Source of the DNA: Lacrimispora sphenoides
GTDB taxonomy: Bacteria; Bacillota; Clostridia; Lachnospirales; Lachnospiraceae
NCBI RefSeq assembly: GCF_900105215.1
Contig: NZ_FOIP01000001.1
Location: forward strand, 682,001-746,000
Direction: 5' to 3'
DNA length: 64,000 bases
In this document: positions 39,025 to 48,509 of the stretch, one piece after another
Numbering within the stretch: position 1 is the stretch's first letter
Layout: each line of letters starts with the position of its first letter
Translations under genes and position numbers: made by a program
Notes under the pieces: generated by a model
What the model was told of the DNA's origin: nothing
Database searches by the model: none
The model's input: only the letters and a program-made list of their open reading frames with translations

Positions 39025-39699
39025 TTATTCCTGTTCCTTGATATTCTTTGATACTGTGATCTCCTGGTTATCAATATGCTCCCGCATTGCTTCTTTTGCT
39101 TCCTGAACCTTCCGCTGTCTGACCGCCTTCAATATATTGTCATGTTCCAGCAAAAGAATCTGGCGTTTATCCTCATCCTTAATGTATTCCAGACGGTAAC
39201 GGTACATCTGCTCTCTTAGATTGTTGATCATCTGCACCAGCCTGTCATTGCATGTGCCTTTATAAATCACATCATGATAAGCTTCATCCGTCTCCGCAAT
39301 CTCCATGGGATTGCCTTGTTCCACGGCCTCTTTAAATTCTTCCTGCTTTTTTTCAAGCTCCTCTACGGCTTCCGGGGTCATACGCTGGCAGGCCAGTTCA
39401 ATCGCCAGCTCCTCTAAGGATCTGCGGACCTCCAATACATCTCTTAAGCTCTTCTCTGAAATCTTAGCAACCTCGGCTCCCTTTCTGGGTATCATTAGTA
39501 CAAGCCCTTCCAGTTCCAGTTTCCGGATGGCTTCCCGGATAGGCGTACGGCTGACTCCAAGACGATCCGCAAGCTGGATCTCCATAAGGCGCTCTCCCGG
39601 TGCCAGTTCCCCTTTTAAAATCGCCTGGCGCAGCGTGTTAAATACCACGTCCCGAAGGGGCAGATATTCATTCATATTTACCTTTAAATCATTGCTCAT
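39025..39699 (-). CDS. GntR-family regulator, FadR/FCD subfamily
   Basis: 224 residues. The N-terminal winged helix reads ERLMEIQLADRLGVSRTPIREAIRKLELEGLV, the GntR signature. The C-terminal FCD domain (about 90-215) has the metal-binding pattern with YHDVIYKGTCNDRL and LLEHDNILKAV. The ligand is likely a small carboxylate but cannot be named. GGGAGG lies 6 nt before the ATG, and the gene overlaps the ispE end by 11 bp. Confidence 0.9.
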   Translation of the reverse strand: MSNDLKVNMNEYLPLRDVVFNTLRQAILKGELAPGERLMEIQLADRLGVSRTPIREAIRKLELEGLVLMIPRKGAEVAKISEKSLRDVLEVRRSLEELAIELACQRMTPEAVEELEKKQEEFKEAVEQGNPMEIAETDEAYHDVIYKGTCNDRLVQMINNLREQMYRYRLEYIKDEDKRQILLLEHDNILKAVRQRKVQEAKEAMREHIDNQEITVSKNIKEQE

Positions 39700-40594
39700 T
39701 TGTAACCTCCCTGGTATTGTAAAAATTCGTTAGATAAACCTGCTTTGCAAGGCTCTTGGCCTCGCCATACCTCAATTCCTCATAAGCCCTTTCTGCGGCT
39801 CTGGGGCTTGTAAATATGCCAAAAACCGTAGGGCCGCTTCCGCTCATTAAGGCGTTCACAGCTCCCAATTCTTTCATTTTGTCTTTAATCTGTGCAATCA
39901 CCGGATATTCTGGAATCGTAACTGTTTCAAGCACATTTCCCAGGCGCTCTGACACCTGGTATATGTTGCGGTTCCCAATGGCTTCGATCATGCCGTCAAT
40001 ATCCGGATGGTCTTCTTTTCGTAAACCGGGCAAATCCAGATGCTCATAAACGAACTTCGTGGATACGCTGACCCCAGGCTTTGCTATGAGCACCTGACAC
40101 TGGGGCATATCGGGAAGAGGCGTTAAAATTTCCCCGATTCCTTCACTCAGTGCTGTTCCTCTCATCAAACAATAGGGAACGTCTGCTCCGATCTTCACCC
40201 CCCGTTCCATCAGTTCTTCTCTTGTCAGGCCTAGCTGGAACATCTTGTTCACTCCGAACAGTACCGTTGCCGCATCGCTGCTGCCGCCGGCCATGCCTGC
40301 AGAAACCGGTATGAATTTATTTAAATGAATGCGGATTCCGTGAATAATATGAAACTCCTCCATCAAAAGCCTGGCTGCTTTATAAACCAGGTTGTTTTCA
40401 TTCACTGGAAGATAATAGAGATTTGTCACTACCTCAATTCCCGGGGTCTCTTTTAAGTAAATATCAATCTTATCATAAAGGCCTACGGTCTGCATGATCA
40501 TTCGTACCTCATGGTATCCGTCTTCCTGTTTTCTTAAAACATCAAGTCCCAGATTAACCTTACCATATGCTTTTAATCCCAGATGTCTTATCAT
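39689..40594 (-). CDS. ispE: 4-diphosphocytidyl-2-C-methyl-D-erythritol kinase
   Basis: GHMP kinase of the MEP isoprenoid pathway, 301 residues. It has LKAYGKVNLGLDVL at the N terminus, the ATP loop PVSAGMAGGSSDAA and MSGSGPTVFGIF near the C terminus. I use ATG 40594; an in-frame TTG two codons earlier is possible. It overlaps the GntR gene by 11 bp. Confidence 0.93.
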   Translation of the reverse strand: MIRHLGLKAYGKVNLGLDVLRKQEDGYHEVRMIMQTVGLYDKIDIYLKETPGIEVVTNLYYLPVNENNLVYKAARLLMEEFHIIHGIRIHLNKFIPVSAGMAGGSSDAATVLFGVNKMFQLGLTREELMERGVKIGADVPYCLMRGTALSEGIGEILTPLPDMPQCQVLIAKPGVSVSTKFVYEHLDLPGLRKEDHPDIDGMIEAIGNRNIYQVSERLGNVLETVTIPEYPVIAQIKDKMKELGAVNALMSGSGPTVFGIFTSPRAAERAYEELRYGEAKSLAKQVYLTNFYNTREVTNEQ

Positions 40595-40867
40595 AGGCAA
40601 ACATCCCTCACTTTTTATCTCTTAGGATTGTATTTTTTTATTTTTTTGTATACAGTATTTAGTATATAACGAAACAGGAAAAAGTACAAGAGGTTTATTC
40701 CCTAATATGCCTTCTTCATTGTTAAATTTTCATAAACAATGGGAATAGCCGCTTGCTCCTGTTAGAACAAACGGCTATGCAAAAATTATATTTATGTTTG
40801 ATATGACGACTGCTGCTGCATTTGCCGCTCTAATAGCTTGGAGATCTGTGGTTTGCTGCACAAAAAA
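40595..40867. other. Gap between ispE and rbsB
   Basis: Roughly 270 bp with no reading frame that I would keep. It holds a stem AATAGCCG/CGGCTAT near 40742-40776 without a clear U-tract. The rest shows no promoter I can defend. Confidence 0.3.
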
Positions 40868-40906
40868 ATACAGTCAGATTATCTTATTTAGATAATCTGA
40901 CTGTAT
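40868..40906 (-). terminator. rbs operon terminator
   Basis: Perfect 16-bp arms beginning ATACAGTCAGATTATC with a 7-nt loop, followed on the minus strand by TTTTTTTG. Strong intrinsic terminator directly after rbsB. Confidence 0.92.
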
Positions 40907-40914
40907 TTAAGTTA

Positions 40915-41841
40915 TTATTTCTTAATCAGCGTAACTTCCACCGGTATGGACTTCTCAACACTTTTCCCTTCCATGATTGATATAGCAGTTTCAACAGCTG
41001 TCTTTCCCATCAGTTCCGGCTGCTGTGCGACTGTCGCTGCCATTGTACCGTCTTCCACCGCTTTTCTCGCATCATCCGTAGCGTCAAAGCCAACTACCTT
41101 GATATCTTTTCCGGTTGATGCAATTGCTTCTACAGCCCCTAATGCCATCTCATCATTGTGCGCAAACACTCCTTTTATATCACCGTCAGCCTGCAGGATA
41201 TTTTCCATAACAGATAAGCCTTCCGCTCTGTTAAAATTGGCTGTCTGGCTGGAAACCACTTTTAAATCTTTGTCAGCTACTTCGTGGAATCCCTGTCCGC
41301 GGTCAATGGCAGCAGATGCTCCCGGTACACCTTCCAGTTCAGCAACTTTTGCTCCTTCGCCAACCAGCTCTTTTAAATATTCTGCCGCCATTCTTGCACC
41401 GGCTACATTATCAGAGGCAATCTGGCACTCTACCTCGGCTCCATTTACCGCACGGTCAACTGCAATGACTTTAATTCCCTTTTTCGTGGCTGATTCTACC
41501 GCTGATGCTACCGCATCGGAATCCACCGGATTGACAATCAGAACTTTAATATTTTTTGATATTAAATCTTCAATATCGCTGATCTGCTTTGCGCTGTCAT
41601 CTCCTGCATCTACTACTGTAAGCTGGATTCCTTTCTCTTTCGCAGCATTTTTGGCTCCGTCTGATAATGTCACGAAAAATGGATTATTAAGCGTTGAAAC
41701 AGAAAATCCGACCGTCTGGGCACTGCCTGCAGGACTGCCTCCTTCTTTCTTCTCACCGCCGCCCGCGCTGCATCCAACTACCGCACTTGCCCCTAAGGCC
41801 ATAACAGTTACCAATGCTGCTACTTTTTTAAATTTTTTCAT
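40915..41841 (-). CDS. rbsB: Ribose ABC transporter binding lipoprotein
   Basis: 308 residues. Lipobox VVGC in the signal sequence, then the type I sugar-binding fold with TLNNPFFVTLSDGAKNAA and DATDDARKAVEDG motifs close to ribose-binding proteins. It captures the sugar outside the membrane for RbsAC. AGGAGG precedes the ATG. It is the last gene of the operon. Confidence 0.93.
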   Translation of the reverse strand: MKKFKKVAALVTVMALGASAVVGCSAGGGEKKEGGSPAGSAQTVGFSVSTLNNPFFVTLSDGAKNAAKEKGIQLTVVDAGDDSAKQISDIEDLISKNIKVLIVNPVDSDAVASAVESATKKGIKVIAVDRAVNGAEVECQIASDNVAGARMAAEYLKELVGEGAKVAELEGVPGASAAIDRGQGFHEVADKDLKVVSSQTANFNRAEGLSVMENILQADGDIKGVFAHNDEMALGAVEAIASTGKDIKVVGFDATDDARKAVEDGTMAATVAQQPELMGKTAVETAISIMEGKSVEKSIPVEVTLIKK

Positions 41842-41863
41842 TTTATATTCCCTCCTTTTATTT

Positions 41864-42805
41864 TTACCGTTTTCGGTCTGACAGAACGGCTGTCAGAATC
41901 ACCAATCCTTTGATCACATCCTGGTAATACGAGGATACGCCAAGTATGTTAAGACTGTTGTTTAATACTGCTATTATGAGTACTCCGATAAATGTTCCAT
42001 ATATCTTACCCCTGCCACCGCTCATACTGGTTCCGCCGAGAGCGACAGAAGCAATGGCATCCAGTTCATAACCGGAACCCAGGGTAGGCTGAGCCGAATT
42101 AAGACGGGATAAAAGAATAAGACCTGACAATGCGGCCATGACGCCGGATATGACATAAGCTATAATCTTTGTTTTACGTATATTGACGCCAGCCAGTTCG
42201 GCTGCCTTCCAGTTACTTCCGGTTGCATAGATATGGCGTCCAAACGTGGTTTTTGTAAGCAGGAACCAGAAAAATGTGAACATAAGTATCAATAATATAA
42301 CCGGTACCGGAATTCCAAAAACATCGCCTTTTCCAATTGATTTTAAAAGCATGCTCTCACCCAGCCTGGATATAGGCTTTCCATTGGTGTAAATCATTGT
42401 CAGCCCCCGGTATGCGGTCATTGTTATCAGCGTAGCTATAAACGGCTGTAATCTTCCTCTGGTCACCAGCACACCGCTTATCAGTCCAAGAAATGCTCCG
42501 ATCAGCAGAGAGACCAGCATGGCAACACCTGCCGGCACTCCTGAAGTTATCATTCCCGCACAAAGTGCAGTGGACAACGCCAGAACGGAACCAACTGATA
42601 AATCAATGGCACCTGTAAGTATAACAAAGGTCATACCAAAAGCGATAAAACCATTTATGGAAGACTGTCTTAAAAGTGAGAGAAAATTGCCGGTCGTACG
42701 AAATTCCGGGCTTATGATACTGATCAGTGCCACAATAAGAACCAGAGAAATCAGTGCGCCATAATCTCCCATAATATTGAACCATTTTTGTCTCTTTTCT
42801 TTCAT
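41864..42805 (-). CDS. rbsC: Ribose ABC transporter permease
   Basis: 313 residues with eight to ten membrane segments, including the family run GAIDLSVGSVLAL and SGYELDAIASVALGGTSMSGG. It forms the channel as a dimer with RbsA below. The ATG at 42805 overlaps the rbsA stop (TGATG); a GTG at 42808 is an alternative. Confidence 0.93.
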   Translation of the reverse strand: MKEKRQKWFNIMGDYGALISLVLIVALISIISPEFRTTGNFLSLLRQSSINGFIAFGMTFVILTGAIDLSVGSVLALSTALCAGMITSGVPAGVAMLVSLLIGAFLGLISGVLVTRGRLQPFIATLITMTAYRGLTMIYTNGKPISRLGESMLLKSIGKGDVFGIPVPVILLILMFTFFWFLLTKTTFGRHIYATGSNWKAAELAGVNIRKTKIIAYVISGVMAALSGLILLSRLNSAQPTLGSGYELDAIASVALGGTSMSGGRGKIYGTFIGVLIIAVLNNSLNILGVSSYYQDVIKGLVILTAVLSDRKR

Positions 42806-44292
42806 CACAGTTTCCCTCCTGTTGCAAGAGTCATGATTTTTTCCTGATTCGCTTCTCCCTTATTAAGGATACCGCGGACTGTGCCTTCCCTGATTATCAT
42901 AATCCGGTCACTCATTCCCAAAATTTCCGGGAGTTCAGAAGAAACCATAATGATTGCAACTCCTTTTGCTGCCAGTTCATTAATAATGTTATAGATCTCT
43001 TTCTTTGCGCCTACATCTACTCCCCTTGTTGGCTCATCAAGGATCAATATTCTGGGATTGGTATATACCCATTTGGCAAACACGACCTTCTGCTGGTTTC
43101 CACCGCTTAACTTTCCACATTCCTGAGCCTGATGGAAACAGCGTATTTTCAATTCATTGATTGCATTTGCGGCTAAACTTTTTTCTTTTCCTTTATTAAT
43201 TACATGATACCGGTCAGATATGGAGGCCAGATTTGTCAGGGAAATGTTGTTTTTTATGCTGTCTTCCAGCATAAGCCCCTCGGTTTTTCTGTCTTCCGTG
43301 ATAAAGCCGATTCCATATTTTATGGCTGCAGCAGGATTGTCTATGGAACATTTGGTGCCATCAATAAAGATGTCACCTCCATCATGCTGCATATTTCCAA
43401 ATATGGACCTCATGATTTCCGTGCGCCCCGCTCCCATGAGGCCGGACACCCCCAGCACTTCGCCTTCTTTTACTGAAAAATTAATATTTTCATATATTCC
43501 TTTTTTTGTAAAACCTGATACCTTTAATATTTCTTTTCCAATAGAACTCTTTCTTTCCGGATACCGTTCCCCAATCTCACGTCCAATCATCATTTTTACG
43601 ATATCTTTTTCATTGGTATCTTTTGTTTCTTTTGTTCCCACATACTGCCCGTCCCTTAAGACTGTAATCCTGTCACACAGTTCAAATATCTCCTCCATGC
43701 GATGGGAAATATAAATGATGGAAACTCCGTCTTTCTGCAGCTTCTTTATTACCTTAAAAAGAATTTCCGTTTCACTGGCCGTAAGTGCCGCCGTAGGCTC
43801 ATCCATGATGATCACCTTTGCCTCGCTCATAAGCGCCCTGCAGATTTCTATCATCTGCTGCTGCCCTACCGCCAGCTCTGCCATCCTTTTCTTCACAGGT
43901 ATTTTAACCCCTAATTTATCCAGAATAGTTTCTGCCTGTTTTTGCATTTCTTTTTTATTGCAGATTCCTCCACGAGTGGTTATTTCCTTCCCCAGGAAGA
44001 GATTTTCTTCTACTGTCAGGTCAAAAAGTACATTCAGTTCCTGATGGATCAGGATAATTCCTGCATGTTCCGCTTCTTTCGGCGTTTTATATACAACCTC
44101 TTCTCCATCGATCAAAACCGTTCCGGAATCTTTCTCATAGATACCTGTCAGTATCTTCATGAGAGTGGATTTTCCAGCCCCGTTTTCTCCCATCAGTGCA
44201 TGGACCTCGCCGCTTTTCAGGCTGAAACCGGCATCAGACAGTACTGCATGATCACTAAACGATTTACAGATTCCTTTCATCTCAATTTGCAT
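42805..44292 (-). CDS. rbsA: Ribose ABC transporter ATP-binding protein
   Basis: 495 residues with two ABC domains. First: Walker A GENGAGKSTLM, signature-like AVGQQQMIE, Walker B VIIMDEPTAAL. Second: altered Walker A (SGLMGAGRTE), LSGGNQQKV and LILDEPTRGVDVGAK. This is the normal sugar-importer arrangement. AGGGAG lies 7 nt before the ATG. Confidence 0.94.
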   Translation of the reverse strand: MQIEMKGICKSFSDHAVLSDAGFSLKSGEVHALMGENGAGKSTLMKILTGIYEKDSGTVLIDGEEVVYKTPKEAEHAGIILIHQELNVLFDLTVEENLFLGKEITTRGGICNKKEMQKQAETILDKLGVKIPVKKRMAELAVGQQQMIEICRALMSEAKVIIMDEPTAALTASETEILFKVIKKLQKDGVSIIYISHRMEEIFELCDRITVLRDGQYVGTKETKDTNEKDIVKMMIGREIGERYPERKSSIGKEILKVSGFTKKGIYENINFSVKEGEVLGVSGLMGAGRTEIMRSIFGNMQHDGGDIFIDGTKCSIDNPAAAIKYGIGFITEDRKTEGLMLEDSIKNNISLTNLASISDRYHVINKGKEKSLAANAINELKIRCFHQAQECGKLSGGNQQKVVFAKWVYTNPRILILDEPTRGVDVGAKKEIYNIINELAAKGVAIIMVSSELPEILGMSDRIMIIREGTVRGILNKGEANQEKIMTLATGGKL

Positions 44293-44309
44293 AGCTCTTC
44301 TCCCTATCC

Positions 44310-44729
44310 TTAACCCTGGGCTGCAAAAATGCAGGCTGAAACCAATATAATGTTTGCAAACGCAGTTATTTCACCGGTCCTTATGACAGCCTTACACGTT
44401 TTTGTCTGTTCTTTCAGATTTTCATGGGATGTAAAGCATTCCACTGCATCCGGAAACTTTTTTTTCATCATGCTTCGTATGTTTTCCACCATTTCCGGAT
44501 TATGTTCTTTCATTTCCTCTGCCAAAATGTAAGATTCTACTGCCATATCGTCAGTAACCGCATCTAAAGTTTCCAGGAATGAAGGAATATTAAAACGCAA
44601 AGCTAAATCAATCCGTTTTGTCTCATCCGGTATAGGCAGTCCGCAATCTCCGATGCAAATCGAATTCGTATGCCCCATGGAAGAAAGTACGCTTGATATG
44701 CTGCTGTTTAAAATTCCATTTCTCTTCAT
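44310..44729 (-). CDS. rbsD: D-ribose pyranase
   Basis: Converts beta-pyranose to beta-furanose ribose for the kinase. 139 residues from ATG 44729; GGAGG lies 6 nt upstream. The conserved H20 (SSMGHTN) and D28 (GDCGLPIPD) of the active site are present. Its ATG overlaps the rbsK stop by 4 bp. Confidence 0.93.
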   Translation of the reverse strand: MKRNGILNSSISSVLSSMGHTNSICIGDCGLPIPDETKRIDLALRFNIPSFLETLDAVTDDMAVESYILAEEMKEHNPEMVENIRSMMKKKFPDAVECFTSHENLKEQTKTCKAVIRTGEITAFANIILVSACIFAAQG

Positions 44730-45664
44730 GGTTTTCCTCCAATCCCACAACTGTCACCTGCATTACTACCGTCAGACTGGCTTTCCAGCTCTCCGATCAC
44801 ATCTTTAAGTTTCGGCATACCGCCCTGGGCACCAAACCGCTCTACCGACAAACCGGAAGCCATGACTGCAAACGTCAGCGCCGTTTCCATGTTATCGTAT
44901 AATCCAAGTGCTACGGCAAATGCGCCGTTAAATGTATCCCCTGCTCCCGTAGTATCAACTACATTAGATTTTCTTGCCGGCAAAGTCACTGCTTCTTTTT
45001 CATGATTGATGTAAATGACTCCTTTTTCCCCCAGGGTAATAATGAGTTTTTCCGGATATTGTTTTAATAAAGACTTAGTATCAGCCATATCTCCAAATAT
45101 GATCCTGGCTTCATGTTCATTTGGAGTAATATAATCCACCAGTTCTACCAGTTCTCTTTTTATCTCTCTTGCCGGTGCAGGGTTTAATATGACCTTTACC
45201 CCATGATTCGCACATAGGCCAATGACATATTCCACGGTTTCCTGTAAAATCTCCTGCTGCAATAATACAATGTCGCAGGTTAATAACTTTTCTTTGATAC
45301 CGTCAATGTACTCAATATCGACCGTATTATTTGCACCCGCTAAAACTATAATACAGTTATCGCTTTCCGCTACCGTTATCACAGCCAGCCCTGTCACCTG
45401 ATTTTCAACTTCTTTTATATATTCTGTATGAATACCTTCATTTTTCAGGTTCTCAATCAGAGCTTTTCCATGGTCATCGCTTCCAACACAGCCAAACATC
45501 GTTACATCCGCGCCTAATCTCGCGGCCGCAACTGCCTGATTTGCACCTTTTCCTCCCGGGATATAGGAAATGGCATCGCCTGTAATCGTTTCCCCTTTAC
45601 CCGGTATCCGCTGTGCTGTAACAGTCATATCCATATTGATGCTGCCTACAACTCCGATTTTCAT
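44726..45664 (-). CDS. rbsK: Ribokinase
   Basis: PfkB-family kinase of 312 residues making ribose 5-phosphate. It has the N-terminal GGKGANQAVAAARLGA, NPAPA and the anion-hole/catalytic DTTGAGDTFNGAFA. First gene of the rbsKDACB operon, starting about 60 bp below the operator O1. GGTGAG precedes the ATG. Confidence 0.95.
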   Translation of the reverse strand: MKIGVVGSINMDMTVTAQRIPGKGETITGDAISYIPGGKGANQAVAAARLGADVTMFGCVGSDDHGKALIENLKNEGIHTEYIKEVENQVTGLAVITVAESDNCIIVLAGANNTVDIEYIDGIKEKLLTCDIVLLQQEILQETVEYVIGLCANHGVKVILNPAPAREIKRELVELVDYITPNEHEARIIFGDMADTKSLLKQYPEKLIITLGEKGVIYINHEKEAVTLPARKSNVVDTTGAGDTFNGAFAVALGLYDNMETALTFAVMASGLSVERFGAQGGMPKLKDVIGELESQSDGSNAGDSCGIGGKP

Positions 45665-45725
45665 TTCTATCTCACCTTTCCGAAATCTAAAATTGTCTAG
45701 TTTTGTTTGTAATACGGAATTTATG

Positions 45726-45747
45726 GTTGATAAAACGTTTTATCAAC
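45726..45747. promoter_or_regulatory. LacI-type operator O1 for rbs genes
   Basis: Perfect 22-bp palindrome with core TTGATAAAACGTTTTATCAA and the central CG typical of LacI/RbsR sites. It lies just downstream of the rbsK start site, so bound RbsR would block transcription. Confidence 0.85.
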
Positions 45748-45758
45748 TTTGCAAATTC

Positions 45759-45787
45759 ATATTATCATTATTTTTTATTCATGTCAA
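45759..45787 (-). promoter_or_regulatory. rbsKDACB promoter
   Basis: TTGACA (45787-45782), 17-bp spacer and TAATAT (45764-45759) on the minus strand, between operators O1 and O2. Confidence 0.8.
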
Positions 45788-45800
45788 TACAAAAAATAAG

Positions 45801-45822
45801 ATTGATAAATCGTTTTATCAAT
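45801..45822. promoter_or_regulatory. LacI-type operator O2 for rbs genes
   Basis: 22-bp near-perfect palindrome with core TTGATAAATCGTTTTATCAA. Centre-to-centre distance from O1 is 75 bp, about seven helical turns, which would allow a repression loop across the rbsK promoter. Confidence 0.8.
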
Positions 45823-45827
45823 ATAAG

Positions 45828-45856
45828 TTGCTTTTTTATGTAAAATACGGTATTAT
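45828..45856 (+). promoter_or_regulatory. rbsR promoter
   Basis: TTGCTT (45828-45833), 17-bp spacer and TATTAT (45851-45856), 33 bp before the rbsR ATG. O2 lies just upstream, so RbsR may affect its own transcription. Confidence 0.55.
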
Positions 45857-45888
45857 TGTTCATATCAATACACCAGAGGTCAAAAACT

Positions 45889-46890
45889 ATGTCCATAACA
45901 ATAAAAGAAATAGCCAGATTAGCGGGAGTTTCTCCAAGCAGTGTATCCCTGGTTCTAAACAACAGACCAAATAGAATTTCTGAACAAAAGAAAAATCTTA
46001 TCCTGCAGATTGCTGAGAATAACCAATATATTCCAAATGCGGCTGCACGCAGTCTGGTAACCAGAAAAAACAATACGTTTGGGCTTCTGATCCCTGATAT
46101 AGAAAACCCTTTCTTTTCCAAATTATCAAAAACTTTAGAATTGCAGCTCAGAGCTGAAGGATATTCATTGATCATCGTTAACTCCAACGATACATTTGAA
46201 GGAGACATGATATTAATTGATCTTCTTGCAGCAAAAGGAATCGATGGAATATTTGTGGTAATTTCCAATGAATCCTATCTTCATCAGGATATTATCGAGC
46301 AGAAATTATCACAGCTTAACCTTCCATTTGTAATGGTTGACCGCATATTTGATTCATTTTCCTGTAATAAAATATATTTTGATAATGTAGAAGGTTCTTA
46401 TATTGCAACAAGGTATCTTCTGGAGAAAGGCCATAGAAAGATTGCCTGTATCTGCAATACTTTCATTTCCCACAACTCTCTTTCCCGTATACACGGATAC
46501 CGGAATGCAATGACGGAATATGGAATCAAGGTGCCGAAAGAGTATATCATTCCTGCAAACTACCGCATAGAAGGCGGATATGAAGCCGCCAAGCAAGTCC
46601 TTGATACGGATTGCACGGCCATATTTGTATGCAATGACATGATGACCCTGGGTATATTAAGATACTTTTCGGAGCAGGGTATCCATGTACCCGGAGATTA
46701 CGCCATTGTAAGCTATGACAATCTGCTGTCTGATTATTTATTCGGAATAGAAATATCAAGTGTGAACCAGGACGTGGAAGAGCTTGGAATAAAGGCCTGG
46801 AACATTATGAAAGAAGCGGCCAGACAGGACAGGAAAAAAGAAACAAAACAAAAGGAAATATGTTTAATGCCCACATTGGTCATTCATTGA
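45889..46890 (+). CDS. rbsR: LacI-family ribose operon repressor
   Basis: 333 residues from ATG 45889 (GAGG 9 nt upstream); a TTG-initiated extension from 45856 is rejected because it begins in the -10 box. The HTH reads ITIKEIARLAGVSPSSVSLVLNN, followed by a periplasmic-binding-like sensor domain with PDIENPFFSKL and VSYDN. Divergent from rbsKDACB, so ribose-responsive control of that operon is very likely. Confidence 0.9.
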   Translation: MSITIKEIARLAGVSPSSVSLVLNNRPNRISEQKKNLILQIAENNQYIPNAAARSLVTRKNNTFGLLIPDIENPFFSKLSKTLELQLRAEGYSLIIVNSNDTFEGDMILIDLLAAKGIDGIFVVISNESYLHQDIIEQKLSQLNLPFVMVDRIFDSFSCNKIYFDNVEGSYIATRYLLEKGHRKIACICNTFISHNSLSRIHGYRNAMTEYGIKVPKEYIIPANYRIEGGYEAAKQVLDTDCTAIFVCNDMMTLGILRYFSEQGIHVPGDYAIVSYDNLLSDYLFGIEISSVNQDVEELGIKAWNIMKEAARQDRKKETKQKEICLMPTLVIH

Positions 46891-46914
46891 GACAGTCATA
46901 CAACACAAAATAAA

Positions 46915-46966
46915 AAGGCATGTTCCAAAGCTATGCATGAAAACTCATAGCTCTGGAACATGCCTT
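46915..46966. terminator. Bidirectional terminator between rbsR and the alarmone synthetase
   Basis: Long arms (AAGGCATGTTCCA and AGCTATG with their complements), nearly perfect. A U-run follows on the minus strand and a T-rich tail on the plus strand. Confidence 0.85.
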
Positions 46967-46980
46967 CTCTTATTTTCACC

Positions 46981-47559
46981 TCAGAGAAATTCCTCCATCT
47001 CATCCTCCATCTGCCTTAAGGCAATGGCATACTTTTTAAATTCCTCTGCTGCCTGTTCTCTCTCTTCCCCCTTATAGCAGATCCTGTGCTCCATACTGGC
47101 CCATAAGTCCATGGACATGGTGCGCAGCTGTATTTCTACCGGGTAATATTCCATACCATCGGTGTGATAGACCGGAACTCCAAAAACAATGTGGGAACTT
47201 CTATATCCATTGGGCTTTGGATTGGCAATATAATCACTTTCCTTTATGATTACAATATCCGACTGCTTCTTTAACAGGCTGACAATGGCATAGATATCCG
47301 TGATAAAATAGCAGATGACCCGGATACCAGCAACATCCGTCAGATAGTTTCTGGCCGAATCCGCGCTGGCCTCATATCCGTTCTTATCCAGCTTGTTTTC
47401 AATGCTTTCCTTTTGCTTAATTCTGTACTGGATATGATGGATGGGGTAATTCTGGTTTTTTCTCCTGTAATCATTATTCAGCACATCCACTCTTACACGA
47501 ATGTTTTTAAGCGCATCCTCATAGGGCTGGATAAAACAGAGATACTCTTCTTCAGTCAT
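46981..47559 (-). CDS. Small alarmone synthetase (RelQ-like GTP pyrophosphokinase)
   Basis: 192 residues from ATG 47559, chosen for GGAGG 6 nt upstream; a longer frame from 47631 lacks a site. Synthetase-only RelA/SpoT domain with the signature NPKPNGYRSSHIVF and the catalytic VEIQLRTMSMDLWASMEH. No hydrolase, TGS or ACT domain is present. It transfers pyrophosphate from ATP to GDP/GTP, giving (p)ppGpp for stress control. It stands alone between two terminators. Confidence 0.9.
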   Translation of the reverse strand: MTEEEYLCFIQPYEDALKNIRVRVDVLNNDYRRKNQNYPIHHIQYRIKQKESIENKLDKNGYEASADSARNYLTDVAGIRVICYFITDIYAIVSLLKKQSDIVIIKESDYIANPKPNGYRSSHIVFGVPVYHTDGMEYYPVEIQLRTMSMDLWASMEHRICYKGEEREQAAEEFKKYAIALRQMEDEMEEFL

Positions 47560-47676
47560 ATTCCACCTCCCAGGCATTTCCTTGTCACAATTACTAAGTA
47601 TACTGTTTTTTTGTGTCCATATGGTGTCCATAGTATGAACTCCTCATAAAAGAGTCCATGCTGATATGCAAAAAAA

Positions 47677-47713
47677 CAGCCGGAAGGGATACATGTTGAT
47701 CCCTGTCCGGCTG
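47677..47713 (-). terminator. Terminator of the YesL-like gene
   Basis: CAGCCGGA/TCCGGCTG arms with inner GGGAT/ATCCC, followed on the minus strand by TTTTTTTGC. Confidence 0.88.
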
Positions 47714-47723
47714 CCAGCAGGAA

Positions 47724-48509
47724 TTATTCCTGCCCGTCTTTTGTTTCTTTATTTTCTATCTCTTCGTTCTCAGGCATCTCTTCCTGATGCTCGTCCCCTT
47801 TTGCCATTAGAATGCTGTTTACAGGCTCTTCCTCATCTGCAAACAGCGGCTTAAGCTGGTCCCCCTTCTCCTCTTCCTCTTTTGGAATATACTGATTAAA
47901 CACGGGAGCAAGGATATAGGAGTTAATAAATGCTAAAAGCGGAAAGCCAAAGAGCATGAATACCATCAGCATCGGAGGTACCATAAGCAGGAATGCAGCC
48001 GCCAACAAAGCCCCGTCAATGGCAATCATTCCAATAGTGCGGAATAAATGGCGCAGAGACATAAAAAAGGCGTTGAAAAAGGTACGCTTTACCGTATTGA
48101 AAAATCTGGCCTGAAGTGGGAAAATATACGTAAAAACAGCCGCATAAATTAGAACCATTGCCAGGAACACGGTAAGCATCACCGTCCGGAAAGACCCGGA
48201 ACCTGTAAACAATCTGGTAAAGAAGTATAAGTCAACTCCAAGAATCAATCCTACAACCAGAAGGATCAGCCAGATGATCGTGGACTGCTTAAAGTTTTCT
48301 TTAAATGACTTAAAAAAAGAACGGATAGTATACCCATCGTCATCTCTTGCAAGCTTTAAGGTTACATAATATACAGCTGTGGTAGAAGCTCCTATGGTAA
48401 AAATTGGAATGCTGCATATCAGCCATAAGATATTTAAAATAATCAGATCTCCAAATTTACCGATAAACCGCCATACCGGATTATCATAATTAAAAAAACC
48501 AGAAAACAT
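47724..48509 (-). CDS. YesL-like (DUF624) membrane protein
   Basis: 261 residues with about five membrane helices. The N terminus FNYDNPVWRFIGKFGDLIILNILWL and GASTTAVYYVTLKL are the DUF624/YesL pattern, often found beside sugar transporters in Firmicutes. A very acidic cytoplasmic tail (about 215-261) is unusual for the family. Function is unknown. The neighbouring divergent gene encodes another membrane protein; no sugar genes adjoin it here. Confidence 0.8.
   Translation of the reverse strand: MFSGFFNYDNPVWRFIGKFGDLIILNILWLICSIPIFTIGASTTAVYYVTLKLARDDDGYTIRSFFKSFKENFKQSTIIWLILLVVGLILGVDLYFFTRLFTGSGSFRTVMLTVFLAMVLIYAAVFTYIFPLQARFFNTVKRTFFNAFFMSLRHLFRTIGMIAIDGALLAAAFLLMVPPMLMVFMLFGFPLLAFINSYILAPVFNQYIPKEEEEKGDQLKPLFADEEEPVNSILMAKGDEHQEEMPENEEIENKETKDGQE

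Noticed and set aside
40946..41881. Long plus-strand open frame opposite rbsB
   Set aside because: Antisense shadow: no SD, composition rich in Ser/Ala/Thr as expected of a complement frame, while rbsB is clear.
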